Of a DNA stretch of 64,000 nt, positions 28,405 to 36,910 are shown piece after piece (positions within the stretch are counted from its first letter, which is position 1; every line of letters starts with the position of its first letter). The translations under genes and the position numbers were made by a program. The stretch is from the NCBI RefSeq assembly GCF_020443565.1, contig NZ_JAIZZN010000006.1, positions 62,001 through 126,000 on the forward strand, given 5' to 3'. The notes under the pieces were generated by a model that saw nothing but the letters and a program-made list of their open reading frames with translations, had not been told where the DNA came from and made no database searches. The DNA comes from Clostridium sp. CS001 (lineage in GTDB: Bacteria > Bacillota > Clostridia > Clostridiales > Clostridiaceae).

Positions 28405-29358
28405 TTATCCCCTACTAAAAAGTTCTATTATCTCTTTTCTAATTCTTATGCTATCCTCTAGTTTGCATATAAGTTCTTTTAACTCACTCTGCAGCTTATA
28501 GATTATGTTCTCTACACTTCTTTTCTTTTCTATGGTATTGCTTAGAGAGTTTTTTATTTTAGATTGCACCATCCAATCACTAATAAGCCCATCAAAAAAG
28601 TAATCTGCAAAAGTTTCGAAACTACTTATATCTATGCCTAGATTTACGCTTGATATTTGTGAGACATCAGCAAGTTCTCTATTAAAACTGTTTAAACAAG
28701 ACTGAACTTCACTAGCAGCATCCTTTGCCTCATCTATTTTTGAGTGCTTTACCATAGTAGCTATTGCACCTCCACCTAGCATGTCCCAAGTACCCCAACC
28801 TTCTGCACTTTTTAATGAACTTATCATACCATTTAAAGCATCTAACACATTATTACCTGAATTTATTGCTTCCTTCACTTCTTTTATATTATGATTGAGG
28901 TCCGCCTGTGTATCCGATAGTTCTGATAGCTTAGATGCTTTTTCCATATCAATATTTATAATAACTTCTTCTATTTTCTTCAGAAGTATTTCGTAATCAT
29001 ACTCCGGCATACCTATAGCCTTAATCTTACCTTTTACATTCTCTTCCTCTTCCTTTAGATGTAAAAGTTGATGCTTACAGTCCTCATACTTCAATTTTGC
29101 TTCTAAGAATTCCTTCTTCTCTTTATTAATATGCTCTGTCTTATTACCTAGTACTGAGTAAAAAATTGATGCTATACTAAGACCTTCTAGCTTTCTTATA
29201 TCCCCCTCTTCTCGCATTAAACTTTGCTCTAATAATTCTAAATCTATTTTCTTGTTTTTAATCTCTAATTTAAGGCATTCTAGCATTTTACTTAGCTTAT
29301 CCTTCATTTGAAGATCACCTTTTGTTCTTATAAGCTTATCATTTAATTTTTCATACAT
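28405..29358 (-). CDS. Coiled-coil protein of unknown function
   Basis: A 317-residue cytosolic protein dominated by predicted coiled coil, at about residues 15-115 (for example KNKKIDLELLEQSLMREEGD) and again at 255-310. A glycine-rich segment, GWGTWDMLGGGAIATMVKHS, lies near residue 190. No enzymatic motif is seen. GGAGGG at good spacing precedes the ATG. It lies about 100 bases upstream of the SNF2 gene on the same strand and may be expressed with it. The overall look is of a structural or membrane-associated protein; I do not recognise it further. Confidence 0.7.
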   Translation of the reverse strand: MYEKLNDKLIRTKGDLQMKDKLSKMLECLKLEIKNKKIDLELLEQSLMREEGDIRKLEGLSIASIFYSVLGNKTEHINKEKKEFLEAKLKYEDCKHQLLHLKEEEENVKGKIKAIGMPEYDYEILLKKIEEVIINIDMEKASKLSELSDTQADLNHNIKEVKEAINSGNNVLDALNGMISSLKSAEGWGTWDMLGGGAIATMVKHSKIDEAKDAASEVQSCLNSFNRELADVSQISSVNLGIDISSFETFADYFFDGLISDWMVQSKIKNSLSNTIEKKRSVENIIYKLQSELKELICKLEDSIRIRKEIIELFSRG

Positions 29359-29627
29359 AATAATCCCTCCATTTATACATCCTCATCCAAATTATACCAC
29401 AGTACCCTTCTAGGTAGTATAACCCCTAGCTAAACAAAAAACAATTCCCACTTATAAAAAAATGTGATATACTACTATTACATTAATTTTCCACATATAT
29501 ATGGTATATATATACATGTACCACTTTCACTTCTGACACTTTTTAGATTGATCTTGAATATTATATTTGAAAAATACAATTCTTTAGAAATCTGACATAA
29601 ATAATTGTGCTAATTTTATAATAGGAG

Positions 29628-30665
29628 ATGATTATTATTGTTAAATTTATAAAAAATAAACGAAGAAACATTATAATTGGATTTATGCTAATAGCTATAA
29701 TTGCAACTTCAACTATTTTTATGGGTTTCATGAGAAAAGATATTACAGTTCTTGTAGATGGTACCCCAATTAAATTAACAACTTACCAGAAAACCTTTGA
29801 TAGTGCTTTAAAAAGCGCTAATATAAATGTAGCCGTAAAAGATAAGACAGATAAGGCTTTAAATTCAAAAATAGTTGACAACGATGTTATTACTATAAAT
29901 CGTGCTGTAGACCTTAAAGTATTTGTAGACGATAAAGAACTTAATATAACCTCTGCTGAAAAAGATATTGCTCTAATGTTAAGTACAGAAAAAGTAGCCT
30001 TAAGTCCTAATGATAAGGTTTCACCGACAATAGAGACCAAATTAACTAAGGGAATGGATATTATCATAACTAGGGTTAAAACAGAGACAATACTTGAAAA
30101 AAAGGCTATTGATTTTAAAACAGTTATTAAAGAAGATAAGAATACATTAAAATCTAAAAGCAAGGTTTTGCAAGAAGGCGTAAAAGGTGAAAAAGCCATT
30201 ACTTTAAGTGTGACTTATGAAAATGGGAAAGAAGTAACCAGAAAAGCTATTAAAGAAACTGTGGTTAAGGAACCTAAGAGTAAGATAATAGCTCAAGGTA
30301 CATTATCACCTATAACCATTTCAAGGGGTCAATCCTCTGAAAGTACATCTAAATTAACCCCTCCTGAATCTTCCGGAAAAATTTTTACTGTAAAGGCCAC
30401 TGCTTATTGGGCTGATAGTTCAAACAATGTTTATACATCCTCTGGGAAAAAGGCAGTACGAAACCCGAACGGATATAGTACCATAGCCGTAGACCCTAGG
30501 GTTATTCCACTAGGAACAAAGCTATATGTTGAGGGTTACGGTTATGCTGTAGCTGCGGATACTGGTTCTGGAATTAAAGGCAACTTTATTGATGTTTTTT
30601 TCAACACAGGTGGAGAAGTTAATAATTGGGGTGTAAAGTACTTGAAAGTGCAAATATTAGATTAA
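29628..30665 (+). CDS. Cell-wall protein with DUF348, G5 and 3D domains (YabE-like)
   Basis: A 345-residue exported protein with one N-terminal membrane helix (about residues 12-30). Two DUF348-type ubiquitin-like repeats follow (ITVLVDGTPIKLTTY near 44 and LKVFVDDKELNITSAEKD near 95), then a G5 domain (about 135-215). The C-terminal 3D domain, FTVKATAYWADSS to the end, has AVAADTGSGIKGNFIDVFF; the Asp residues give the domain its name and match the MltA-type fold. Relatives such as YabE remodel peptidoglycan. The first ATG overlaps AGGAG, so the true start is uncertain by a few codons. Confidence 0.85.
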   Translation: MIIIVKFIKNKRRNIIIGFMLIAIIATSTIFMGFMRKDITVLVDGTPIKLTTYQKTFDSALKSANINVAVKDKTDKALNSKIVDNDVITINRAVDLKVFVDDKELNITSAEKDIALMLSTEKVALSPNDKVSPTIETKLTKGMDIIITRVKTETILEKKAIDFKTVIKEDKNTLKSKSKVLQEGVKGEKAITLSVTYENGKEVTRKAIKETVVKEPKSKIIAQGTLSPITISRGQSSESTSKLTPPESSGKIFTVKATAYWADSSNNVYTSSGKKAVRNPNGYSTIAVDPRVIPLGTKLYVEGYGYAVAADTGSGIKGNFIDVFFNTGGEVNNWGVKYLKVQILD

Positions 30666-30688
30666 CTTTTATGATATTTGATAAACTA

Positions 30689-30726
30689 TTAAATCATCAT
30701 CTGCGATGTTGTTAAATAACACTGCA
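30689..30726. repeat. Repeat family B, copy 2 (partial)
   Basis: TTAAATCATCATCTGCGATG then TTGTTAA, matching the left end of the 39065 copy. It lies just after the 3D-domain gene. Confidence 0.5.
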
Positions 30727-30791
30727 ATAAGAATAATTCTAGGAATTTCTAATAAATATAGAACTAATTAAAAAGTTACTTGTTCAATATC

Positions 30792-30832
30792 AAAGCCCTC
30801 TGCTATCAATCTATGCAGGGGGCTTTCATTTT
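30792..30832 (+). terminator. Terminator of the 3D-domain gene
   Basis: AAAGCCCTCTGC at 30792-30803 pairs with GCAGGGGGCTTT at 30815-30826, followed by CATTTTTTA. Confidence 0.85.
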
Positions 30833-30871
30833 TTATTTATTCAACTTAAATGTCAAATCTTAAATCTTTAA

Positions 30872-30900
30872 GCTTGCCACTTGCCACCTGGGTGGCACTA
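30872..30900. repeat. Repeat family A, copy 7 (single arm, inverted)
   Basis: CTTGCCACTTGCCACC then TGGGTGGCACT, with CACGTG changed to CACCTG. It adjoins the end of the DUF1846 gene. Confidence 0.75.
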
Positions 30901-30908
30901 CTTTTCTT

Positions 30909-32411
30909 TTAGTAGTAAAGACTTTCTGTTGGATATTCAGCATCACATGTTATGTCTATACCCAGTTTTCTAAGGGTTTGCTCATCATTTGTGCTTATAA
31001 TTGTAGTTGAGTGAGCTTGACATCCTTTTAGCATTGTTAACTTCTCCATAGCCACTTGAGCTGTTGGATTTGTTGCTGCACATATGCTAAGTGCAATTAA
31101 AATATTTTCACTATCTAAGGCCGGATTCTTGCTACCCAATGTTTTTGATTTTAAATTTATAATTGGTTCAAGTATAACTGGAGAAATAAGATGAATATCG
31201 TCAGCTATATTTGCAAAATACTTAACAGCATTTAAAATTATAGCCGCTGTTGCATCCATTATCTCTGAACTTTTGCTAGTTAATATTGTTCCATCATTAA
31301 GTTCTATTGCAAGAGCTGGACAAGTCTCTGTTTTATTGGAACATTGCTTTAAGCTAGCTGATCGGTCTCTTGCGGGAATAACAACTTTTCTATCTCGCTC
31401 TTTTAGGTTAAGTTCTTCCATAATAAGTTTTACACGATTAAAAGCTTCTTTATCCACATAACCCTTTTTATACTCACAGCCTGTTTTAAAATATCTTCTT
31501 ATTATTTCTTGCCTAGATGCTTCTTTTATAACCTCATCATCAATAATTCCAAAGCCTACTCTATTAACTCCCATATCCGTTGGGGATTTAAAAACAGCAT
31601 CTTCCTCTGTTATCTTTTCTATAATTCTTCTAAGTACAGGGAAGGTTTCAATGTCACGATTATAGTTTACAGCTATCTTATTATAAGCATCAAGATGGAA
31701 AGAATCCAACATATTCACATCATTAAGATCTACTGTTGCAGCTTCATAGGCTATATTTAAAGGATGCTTTAATGGAACATTCCATACTGGGAAGGTCTCA
31801 AATTTTGAGTACCCAGCTGCTCTTCCTAGCTTATGCTCATGATAAAGCTGATTAAGACAAGTAGCTAACTTACCACTGCCTGGTCCTGGTGCTGTTACGA
31901 CAACAATAGATTTTGTTGTCTCTATATATGGATTCTTACCATATCCCTCATCACTTACAATTGTATCTACATCTGTAGGGTATCCTTTAGTTGCTCTGTG
32001 TTTATATACTTTTATGCCCCTACGTTCAAGCTTATTTATAAAAATTGTAGTAGCTGGTTGACCGTCATATCTAGTAATTACAACGCTGTTTACATCAAGT
32101 TCACAAGCACGTAAATCGTCAATTAATCTTAAAACATCCACGTCATAAGTGATTCCATAATCTCCTCTTATTTTGTTTCTTTCAATATCTCCTGAATATA
32201 AGCAAATAATAACTTCAACTTTTTCTTTTAGTTTATGTAATAGCTTAATTTTCGCATTTTCATCAAATCCTGGCAAAACCCTTTTTGCATGTAGATCATT
32301 GAATAACTTTCCACCAAACTCTAAATATAATTTATCATAATCATTAACTCTTTCCAAAATATACTTTGACTGTTCTTCTAGATATTTTTTCTGATCAAAT
32401 CCTATTTTCAT
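30909..32411 (-). CDS. DUF1846 (UPF0371) family protein
   Basis: A 500-residue cytosolic protein matching DUF1846 across its length, with [18 protein letters not shown] at the start and [18 protein letters not shown] near residue 31. [20 protein letters not shown] (near 170) looks like a P-loop (GPGSGK). The family is widespread in Firmicutes without an established reaction; the fold suggests a nucleotide-binding ATPase. GAGGGG precedes the ATG. It is monocistronic, divergent from folE. Confidence 0.88.
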   Translation of the reverse strand: MKIGFDQKKYLEEQSKYILERVNDYDKLYLEFGGKLFNDLHAKRVLPGFDENAKIKLLHKLKEKVEVIICLYSGDIERNKIRGDYGITYDVDVLRLIDDLRACELDVNSVVITRYDGQPATTIFINKLERRGIKVYKHRATKGYPTDVDTIVSDEGYGKNPYIETTKSIVVVTAPGPGSGKLATCLNQLYHEHKLGRAAGYSKFETFPVWNVPLKHPLNIAYEAATVDLNDVNMLDSFHLDAYNKIAVNYNRDIETFPVLRRIIEKITEEDAVFKSPTDMGVNRVGFGIIDDEVIKEASRQEIIRRYFKTGCEYKKGYVDKEAFNRVKLIMEELNLKERDRKVVIPARDRSASLKQCSNKTETCPALAIELNDGTILTSKSSEIMDATAAIILNAVKYFANIADDIHLISPVILEPIINLKSKTLGSKNPALDSENILIALSICAATNPTAQVAMEKLTMLKGCQAHSTTIISTNDEQTLRKLGIDITCDAEYPTESLYY

Positions 32412-32576
32412 TTGTACACCCCTCTAATAAAATTACTTCTTATATATTTTCTAACTAGTATTTACACTTAAATAAGTCTAGCAAAAATGCTTTTACAACT
32501 TTATATTATTGCACAAATTTTTCTTTAAGTAAATATTTTTGATCAACTTTAACTTAAATAAAATACTATTGTTCAT

Positions 32577-32605
32577 TTGACATACCTCACAAATTATAGT
32601 AAAAT
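32577..32605 (+). promoter_or_regulatory. folE promoter
   Basis: TTGACA at 32577-32582 and TAAAAT at 32600-32605 are 17 bases apart. Transcription from about 32612 gives a leader of about 170 bases before folE. Confidence 0.75.
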
Positions 32606-32611
32606 TAATAA

Positions 32612-32711
32612 TTATAAGACAGTTCTAAATCATCCTTTCTGTAAAGAAAACTAGGATGTAACTACCGTTTTAGGTGGATTTTTGTACGAGGGTGGTTTAT
32701 GCCCTTTTTTA
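32612..32711 (+). promoter_or_regulatory. Structured folE leader, candidate riboswitch with terminator
   Basis: Hairpin 1 pairs CATCCT (32631-32636) with AGGATG (32653-32658) and holds an inner TTCT/AGAA stem. AACTACC (32660-32666) can pair with GGTGG (32673-32677) or with GGTGGTT (32691-32697). The second choice would break up a short terminator, AGGGT/GCCCT (32689-32705) followed by six Ts. This mutually exclusive pairing is typical of a transcriptional switch. I could not match it to the THF, ZTP, preQ1 or Moco riboswitch consensus from memory. Confidence 0.55.
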
Positions 32712-32781
32712 TTTGTAAAAATTTTAAACATTCTACTCCATAAAATCATTTGTGATCCAAACAAGAGAGGTGTGTAAAATC

Positions 32782-33372
32782 ATGGCAATTGATACGAAAG
32801 CAATTGAAGAACATATAAAAGGTATTCTAATAGCTTTAGGTGATGATCCGTCTCGTGAAGGACTTAAAGAGACCCCTACACGTGTAGCAAAAATGTACGA
32901 AGAAGTGTTTGCTGGCATGTGCTATAGCAATGATGAAATTGCAGAAATGTTTAATACAACCTTTGAAGATGATTTAATTGTTGAAGAAGGCTCTCGTGAT
33001 ATGGTAATAATGAAAGATATCCAAATCTTTAGTCATTGTGAACATCATTTAGCGTTGATGTATAACATGAAAGTTTCAGTTGCGTATGTTCCCACTAAAA
33101 AGATTATTGGTTTAAGTAAAATTGCAAGAATAGCTGATATGGTAGGCCGAAGATTGCAACTTCAAGAAAGAATAGGAACAGACATAGCTGAAATTATACA
33201 AATAGTCACTAATTCTAGCGATGTAGCTGTTATTATAGAAGGTGAACATGGCTGCATGACTACCCGTGGAATAAAAAAACCAGGAACTAAAACCATGTCA
33301 ACTACCTTAAGAGGAAGATTTAATAATGATGTAATTTTAAATAATAAATTGATGATGCTTTACGGTAAGTAA
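32782..33372 (+). CDS. folE: GTP cyclohydrolase I (type IA)
   Basis: About 196 residues. It converts GTP to 7,8-dihydroneopterin triphosphate, the entry to folate and, through the same product, to 7-deazaguanine (queuosine) synthesis. Zinc and catalytic residues are visible in [13 protein letters not shown] (near residue 83) and [15 protein letters not shown] (near 155); [18 protein letters not shown] is the N-terminal signature. The ATG at 32782 follows AGAGAGG; an upstream in-frame ATG has no ribosome site. No other folate or queuosine gene adjoins it, so the leader is the main clue to its control. Confidence 0.95.
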   Translation: MAIDTKAIEEHIKGILIALGDDPSREGLKETPTRVAKMYEEVFAGMCYSNDEIAEMFNTTFEDDLIVEEGSRDMVIMKDIQIFSHCEHHLALMYNMKVSVAYVPTKKIIGLSKIARIADMVGRRLQLQERIGTDIAEIIQIVTNSSDVAVIIEGEHGCMTTRGIKKPGTKTMSTTLRGRFNNDVILNNKLMMLYGK

Positions 33373-33420
33373 GTAGTTTAAGGTATATTTGAGAATTATC
33401 ATTTAATCCTAAGCTCTCAA

Positions 33421-33454
33421 TTAAATCATCATCTGCAATGCTGCAATATTAAAT
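33421..33454. repeat. Repeat family B, copy 3 (partial)
   Basis: TTAAATCATCATCTGCAATG then CTGCAATATTAA, matching the left 33 bases of the 39065 copy, between folE and its terminator. Confidence 0.5.
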
Positions 33455-33456
33455 TT

Positions 33457-33503
33457 AAAGTGTAGTTAAAGTAATTACCCATTACTTTAACTACACTTTT
33501 TTA
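33457..33503. terminator. Bidirectional terminator between folE and the thioredoxin-like gene
   Basis: A perfect 19-base stem (33457-33475 with 33481-33499, starting AAAGTGTAGTTAAAG) with a five-base loop and T-run on the plus strand. Confidence 0.9.
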
Positions 33504-33529
33504 CTCCATTATATTTCTTAAACATCTAA

Positions 33530-33853
33530 CTAAAACAAAAGCTCATAATATCTCTTTATGCTCTCTTCTAACATTTCAACACTAATAAATCTTGCTTCAC
33601 GAATAATTTCTTTGCCTTCAATATAAATCAAAATTGCAGGCAATGTAAATATTGAGTACTGGCCTGCTGCCTGGGTAAATTTATCAATCTGAACTTTACT
33701 CATTTTAACCTTTGGAAATTTAATTATCATCTCTTCAATTTTAGGTAATAATGCTCCACATACGCTACAACCTTCCGATGCAAAGTAAATCATTGCCATA
33801 GTATTATTTTTTATGAACTCATCTATTTCATCTAAGGTATTTAATACTATCAT
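33530..33853 (-). CDS. Thioredoxin-like protein
   Basis: A 107-residue thioredoxin fold with redox motif SEGCSVCGALLP (CxxC near residue 27) and cis-proline region FTLPAILIYIEGKEI (near 75). It has no signal peptide, so it is a cytosolic thiol-disulfide protein. The active site CSVC differs from the CGPC of true thioredoxin. The ATG at 33853 is chosen since GGAGGA lies seven bases upstream. Open frame further upstream runs through a family A repeat and is spurious. It is co-directional with the HAD gene 86 bases upstream. Confidence 0.85.
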   Translation of the reverse strand: MIVLNTLDEIDEFIKNNTMAMIYFASEGCSVCGALLPKIEEMIIKFPKVKMSKVQIDKFTQAAGQYSIFTLPAILIYIEGKEIIREARFISVEMLEESIKRYYELLF

Positions 33854-33866
33854 TATTATTCCTCCT

Positions 33867-33892
33867 AGTGCCACCCAGGTGACAAGTGGCAT
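33867..33892. repeat. Repeat family A, copy 8 (single arm)
   Basis: AGTGCCACCCAGGTGACAAG then TGGCAT, abutting the ribosome site of the thioredoxin-like gene. Confidence 0.75.
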
Positions 33893-33939
33893 ATCTACAT
33901 GTTTTACTTTTACAAAATCACAAAAAATCATAAAATAGA

Positions 33940-34650
33940 CTACTTTATCAATAATTCCACAAGCTCACTCAAATTATCTATACATAAAATATCTATATCA
34001 TCTTTTAATTTATCTCCCCTTAATATAACAATCCCCTGCATACCAAGCTTTATGGCAGCTTCAACATTTACAATGTTATCATCGATAAATATCGCTTCCT
34101 CTGCCTTTATGTTTAGATGCGAAAGAGCTGTATTAAACATTAATTCATGTGGTTTTAATACACCTATTACAGAGGACATCACAAAACTAGAAAAATACTC
34201 TCTTAAGCCAACATTTTTAAATACCCGTTCTAGCGACGGCCAGGTGTCAGATATCACACCTAATTTATAATACTGACTTAACTTTGGTATAACTTCAAAT
34301 ACATCCTGAAAAAACTCGAATTTCTCATCATTATAAACCGTATCTTTGGCTATCTCCAAAATATAATCTGAACTTACTTCAAGGTCCGGTAGTTCTTTTG
34401 CAAAAATACTATAAAACTCTATGAAATGTTCTAGCTCTTCTATTTCAGTTAAAATTAAAGGATGATTATGAAAATATTTATCTCCTTTTTTAAAGGCTTT
34501 TTCTATTATATCTAGATCCAACGCGTCAAATTTATTTTTATCAACGTATTTAAAAAAGTTAGGTGGCATAAACCAATGACCTGTTCGTGGTTTATTAAGT
34601 ACACGTCCTGAATCAAATAATATTGCTTTTATATTTTTAGTATCTATCAT
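33940..34650 (-). CDS. HAD-superfamily hydrolase
   Basis: About 236 residues. Motif I is in AILFDSGRVLN, where the usual second Asp (DxD) is replaced by Gly-Arg; motif II Ser/Thr is in LGVISDTWPS, the Lys is in VLKPHELMF, and motif IV is IFIDDNIVNVEAA. The DxD change at motif I (DSG) suggests altered or lost phosphatase activity, though some HAD proteins tolerate it. The start ATG at 34650 follows GGAGGGAA by seven bases. The substrate is unknown. Confidence 0.8.
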   Translation of the reverse strand: MIDTKNIKAILFDSGRVLNKPRTGHWFMPPNFFKYVDKNKFDALDLDIIEKAFKKGDKYFHNHPLILTEIEELEHFIEFYSIFAKELPDLEVSSDYILEIAKDTVYNDEKFEFFQDVFEVIPKLSQYYKLGVISDTWPSLERVFKNVGLREYFSSFVMSSVIGVLKPHELMFNTALSHLNIKAEEAIFIDDNIVNVEAAIKLGMQGIVILRGDKLKDDIDILCIDNLSELVELLIK

Positions 34651-34707
34651 TTTCATTTCCCTCCATTGATAATGAAAATACCGCATATTATGCAGCATAC
34701 ATGATTA

Positions 34708-35244
34708 TTAATGTTTAATAGCATCCTCTCCAATTACAAATTTCCCAAGTCTTTTGAATGGAGATACAATAAACTGTGCTTTTCCTTGTATATCTTTACC
34801 GTCTATATAAGGCTCATTCCACTTTCTGGCATCCCATGAGTGTGCCCTATTATCTCCAAAAAACAAATACTTATTTTCGGGAACCTTAAAATGTTTGCCT
34901 AAATTTTCATTATACACTACATATGGCTCCTCACTTTTCAAGCCATTAATATAAACTTGACCATCATCTTTTATATCAACTTCATCTCCTGGTAGTCCTA
35001 TCAATCTTTTTATTAATCTATCTTTTAATTCATTTGAATAAAAGACCACTATGTCACTTCTTTTTAATTTGGTTTTATCATAAATCTTTGTAACTATAAT
35101 TCTATCTCCTACCTTAATTGTAGGGTACATAGACCCAGAAGGAACCTTAACTTTATAAAATATAAACTTATTTATTAAAACCGCTAAAATTATTGCTAAA
35201 ATAATAGGCATTACCCAATCACTTAATATCTTTTTATAGTTCAA
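34708..35244 (-). CDS. lepB: Signal peptidase I
   Basis: A 178-residue membrane-bound leader peptidase that cleaves signal peptides of secreted proteins. One N-terminal membrane helix (about residues 10-28) is followed by the catalytic Ser in VPSGSMYPTIKVGD (near 37) and the Lys in DRLIKRLIGLPGDEV (near 77). YLFFGDNRAHSWDARKW is box E. The size is that of the short Gram-positive type. GGGAGATGAG precedes the ATG. Clostridia often carry several paralogues, so it need not be the only one. Confidence 0.94.
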   Translation of the reverse strand: MNYKKILSDWVMPIILAIILAVLINKFIFYKVKVPSGSMYPTIKVGDRIIVTKIYDKTKLKRSDIVVFYSNELKDRLIKRLIGLPGDEVDIKDDGQVYINGLKSEEPYVVYNENLGKHFKVPENKYLFFGDNRAHSWDARKWNEPYIDGKDIQGKAQFIVSPFKRLGKFVIGEDAIKH

Positions 35245-35325
35245 ACTCTCATCTCCCTTTGATGCGCAAGCTTATCGCAAGCAATGTTTAATACCTATCC
35301 TATGGGTTTTTATTATAACAAAAAT

Positions 35326-35955
35326 CTATTTTCTATAACTTACTTCACTTAAGTCTGGTACATGGTCAAAATTAATAATCTTATTATTGTATAAGAACTT
35401 CACACCGTCAATCCATTGACCCTTATAATCCTTTTGCAAAAACGTTTCAATTAATTCTACCGATGTTATGTTTCCACCCGTTGATCCTTGAAAGTAATTC
35501 CTTGACCATGACTGTCCCTTAAATTCTAAATTATCTGTAACCTTCTGATTTTCTTCACTTTCTTTTAGGTTTATTACTGCAACTTTCTTCCCATCAACTT
35601 CTGTAATTTCTAAAACTTCAATAGGTAAATTACTAAAATAAACCTCAGATAGTGTTTTAGCAAGGGCACCAAGTTTATCTTTTAATGGTAAATCATCAGC
35701 AATATAAGTACCAAAATGAGCCTCCTTAGCATAGGTATTTATATCTGCTGAATATATTGGATAAGTACTATTTTTATTTTTAATCTCTTCTTTTAATTCC
35801 TCAATGGATTTCTCCAGATCACTGCTTTTTTCTTTCATAACACTAACCTCTTTAGTAAGTTTAATATTTTCATCTTTTAATGAATTAGAACATCCACTAG
35901 TTATGATGATCACTGAAAAAAATGTAGCACATAGTATTATCAACTTTTTATTCAT
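35326..35955 (-). CDS. Coiled-coil lipoprotein, possible GerMN-like domain
   Basis: A 209-residue lipoprotein with lipobox TSGC (Cys near residue 22). A coiled coil (about 27-65) is followed by a domain containing LSEVYFSNLPIEVLEITEVDGKKVAVINL, which recalls GerMN-type sporulation/germination domains, though the match is by eye. It overlaps the double-GNAT gene by four bases (ATGA), implying coupling. Its role is unknown; an envelope-associated function is likely. Confidence 0.65.
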   Translation of the reverse strand: MNKKLIILCATFFSVIIITSGCSNSLKDENIKLTKEVSVMKEKSSDLEKSIEELKEEIKNKNSTYPIYSADINTYAKEAHFGTYIADDLPLKDKLGALAKTLSEVYFSNLPIEVLEITEVDGKKVAVINLKESEENQKVTDNLEFKGQSWSRNYFQGSTGGNITSVELIETFLQKDYKGQWIDGVKFLYNNKIINFDHVPDLSEVSYRK

Positions 35956-36854
35956 ATAGAGCCTCCATCATATATATAATAGTCCATCACAGAAACTTCT
36001 TCAAAGCCGCAAGATTCATAAAGTCCAAGTGCATTTTTATTTTCTGTAGCAACTTCAAGAAAAATGTTATCTAATTGTTTTTCCCTTAATATATCAAGGG
36101 CAATACTTAAAACTTCTCTTCCATATCCTTTGCCCCTAAAGTCTGGAAGTATTCCAAATCCATAAATACCACCTTCATTATCAGTTAAATCAATACGTAT
36201 TTTCCCTATGATTTCCCCCTGTAACTCTGCAATGTAGCTTACAGAACCATCATCTTCATGAATAGATAGCTCGCTTGTTTCCTTATCACCAGCTTCTTTT
36301 TCTATAAGTCCAAAGTAAATAGAATCTTGTCTATACAACTCCGCTGCATCCTCTTTAGTAGCCACTCTAAGTTTTATACCATATGCACAAGTACTTTTTA
36401 AATTCTTTTTATTTAAATACATTTTATATTCTGAAGAAGAATATTCAGCTCCAAGAGAATTTATAAATGCTAAGCCTGAAAGGGATGTATGATCGCATAG
36501 AATTAGCACTTGTGAAGGACTTATTTTTTCCCATTCTGCTTTGGCAAGTAAGTACAACTTCTTGAATATTCCTTTCATTCGAAACTCAGGATGTACCATA
36601 CCGCTAACCTCTACTATATCTCTACTAAAATTACATAAGCCTAAATATCCTACTAACTCATGATCTTCATAATAAAGAAACTCTGTCATAATTTTGTTTT
36701 TTACAGAACTTCCTCTTTGATTCATTTTAAAATCAAGTTCTAGCTTTAAATTTATTGCTTGTTTTTTATAACAAATATCCTCTAGACCATTAATATCCTC
36801 ATACTCTTCTTGATTTAAGTTGAACCTCATAGAAATACTATGATTATTATCCAT
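35952..36854 (-). CDS. Tandem GNAT acetyltransferase
   Basis: A 300-residue protein with two GNAT modules. The N-terminal one has MVHPEFRMKGIFKKLYLLAK (near residue 85) with a partly degenerate acetyl-CoA loop. The C-terminal one has GFGILPDFRGKGYGREVLSI (near 230), an intact RGKGYG loop, followed by LEVATENKNALGLYESCGFE. Such pairs often have one catalytic and one structural module; here the C-terminal is likely catalytic. The substrate is unknown. Coupled downstream to the lipoprotein gene. Confidence 0.85.
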   Translation of the reverse strand: MDNNHSISMRFNLNQEEYEDINGLEDICYKKQAINLKLELDFKMNQRGSSVKNKIMTEFLYYEDHELVGYLGLCNFSRDIVEVSGMVHPEFRMKGIFKKLYLLAKAEWEKISPSQVLILCDHTSLSGLAFINSLGAEYSSSEYKMYLNKKNLKSTCAYGIKLRVATKEDAAELYRQDSIYFGLIEKEAGDKETSELSIHEDDGSVSYIAELQGEIIGKIRIDLTDNEGGIYGFGILPDFRGKGYGREVLSIALDILREKQLDNIFLEVATENKNALGLYESCGFEEVSVMDYYIYDGGSI

Positions 36855-36910
36855 TCTTTTTCCCCCTAGTTTTTAAAATTTATATTTTAGATATCACCTT
36901 AGTCCTTCTT

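Noticed and set aside
32612-32711. A T-box in the folE leader, because of its GGTGG motifs
   Set aside because: The T-box core (TGGNACCGCG) is absent and the region is too short for a stem I.
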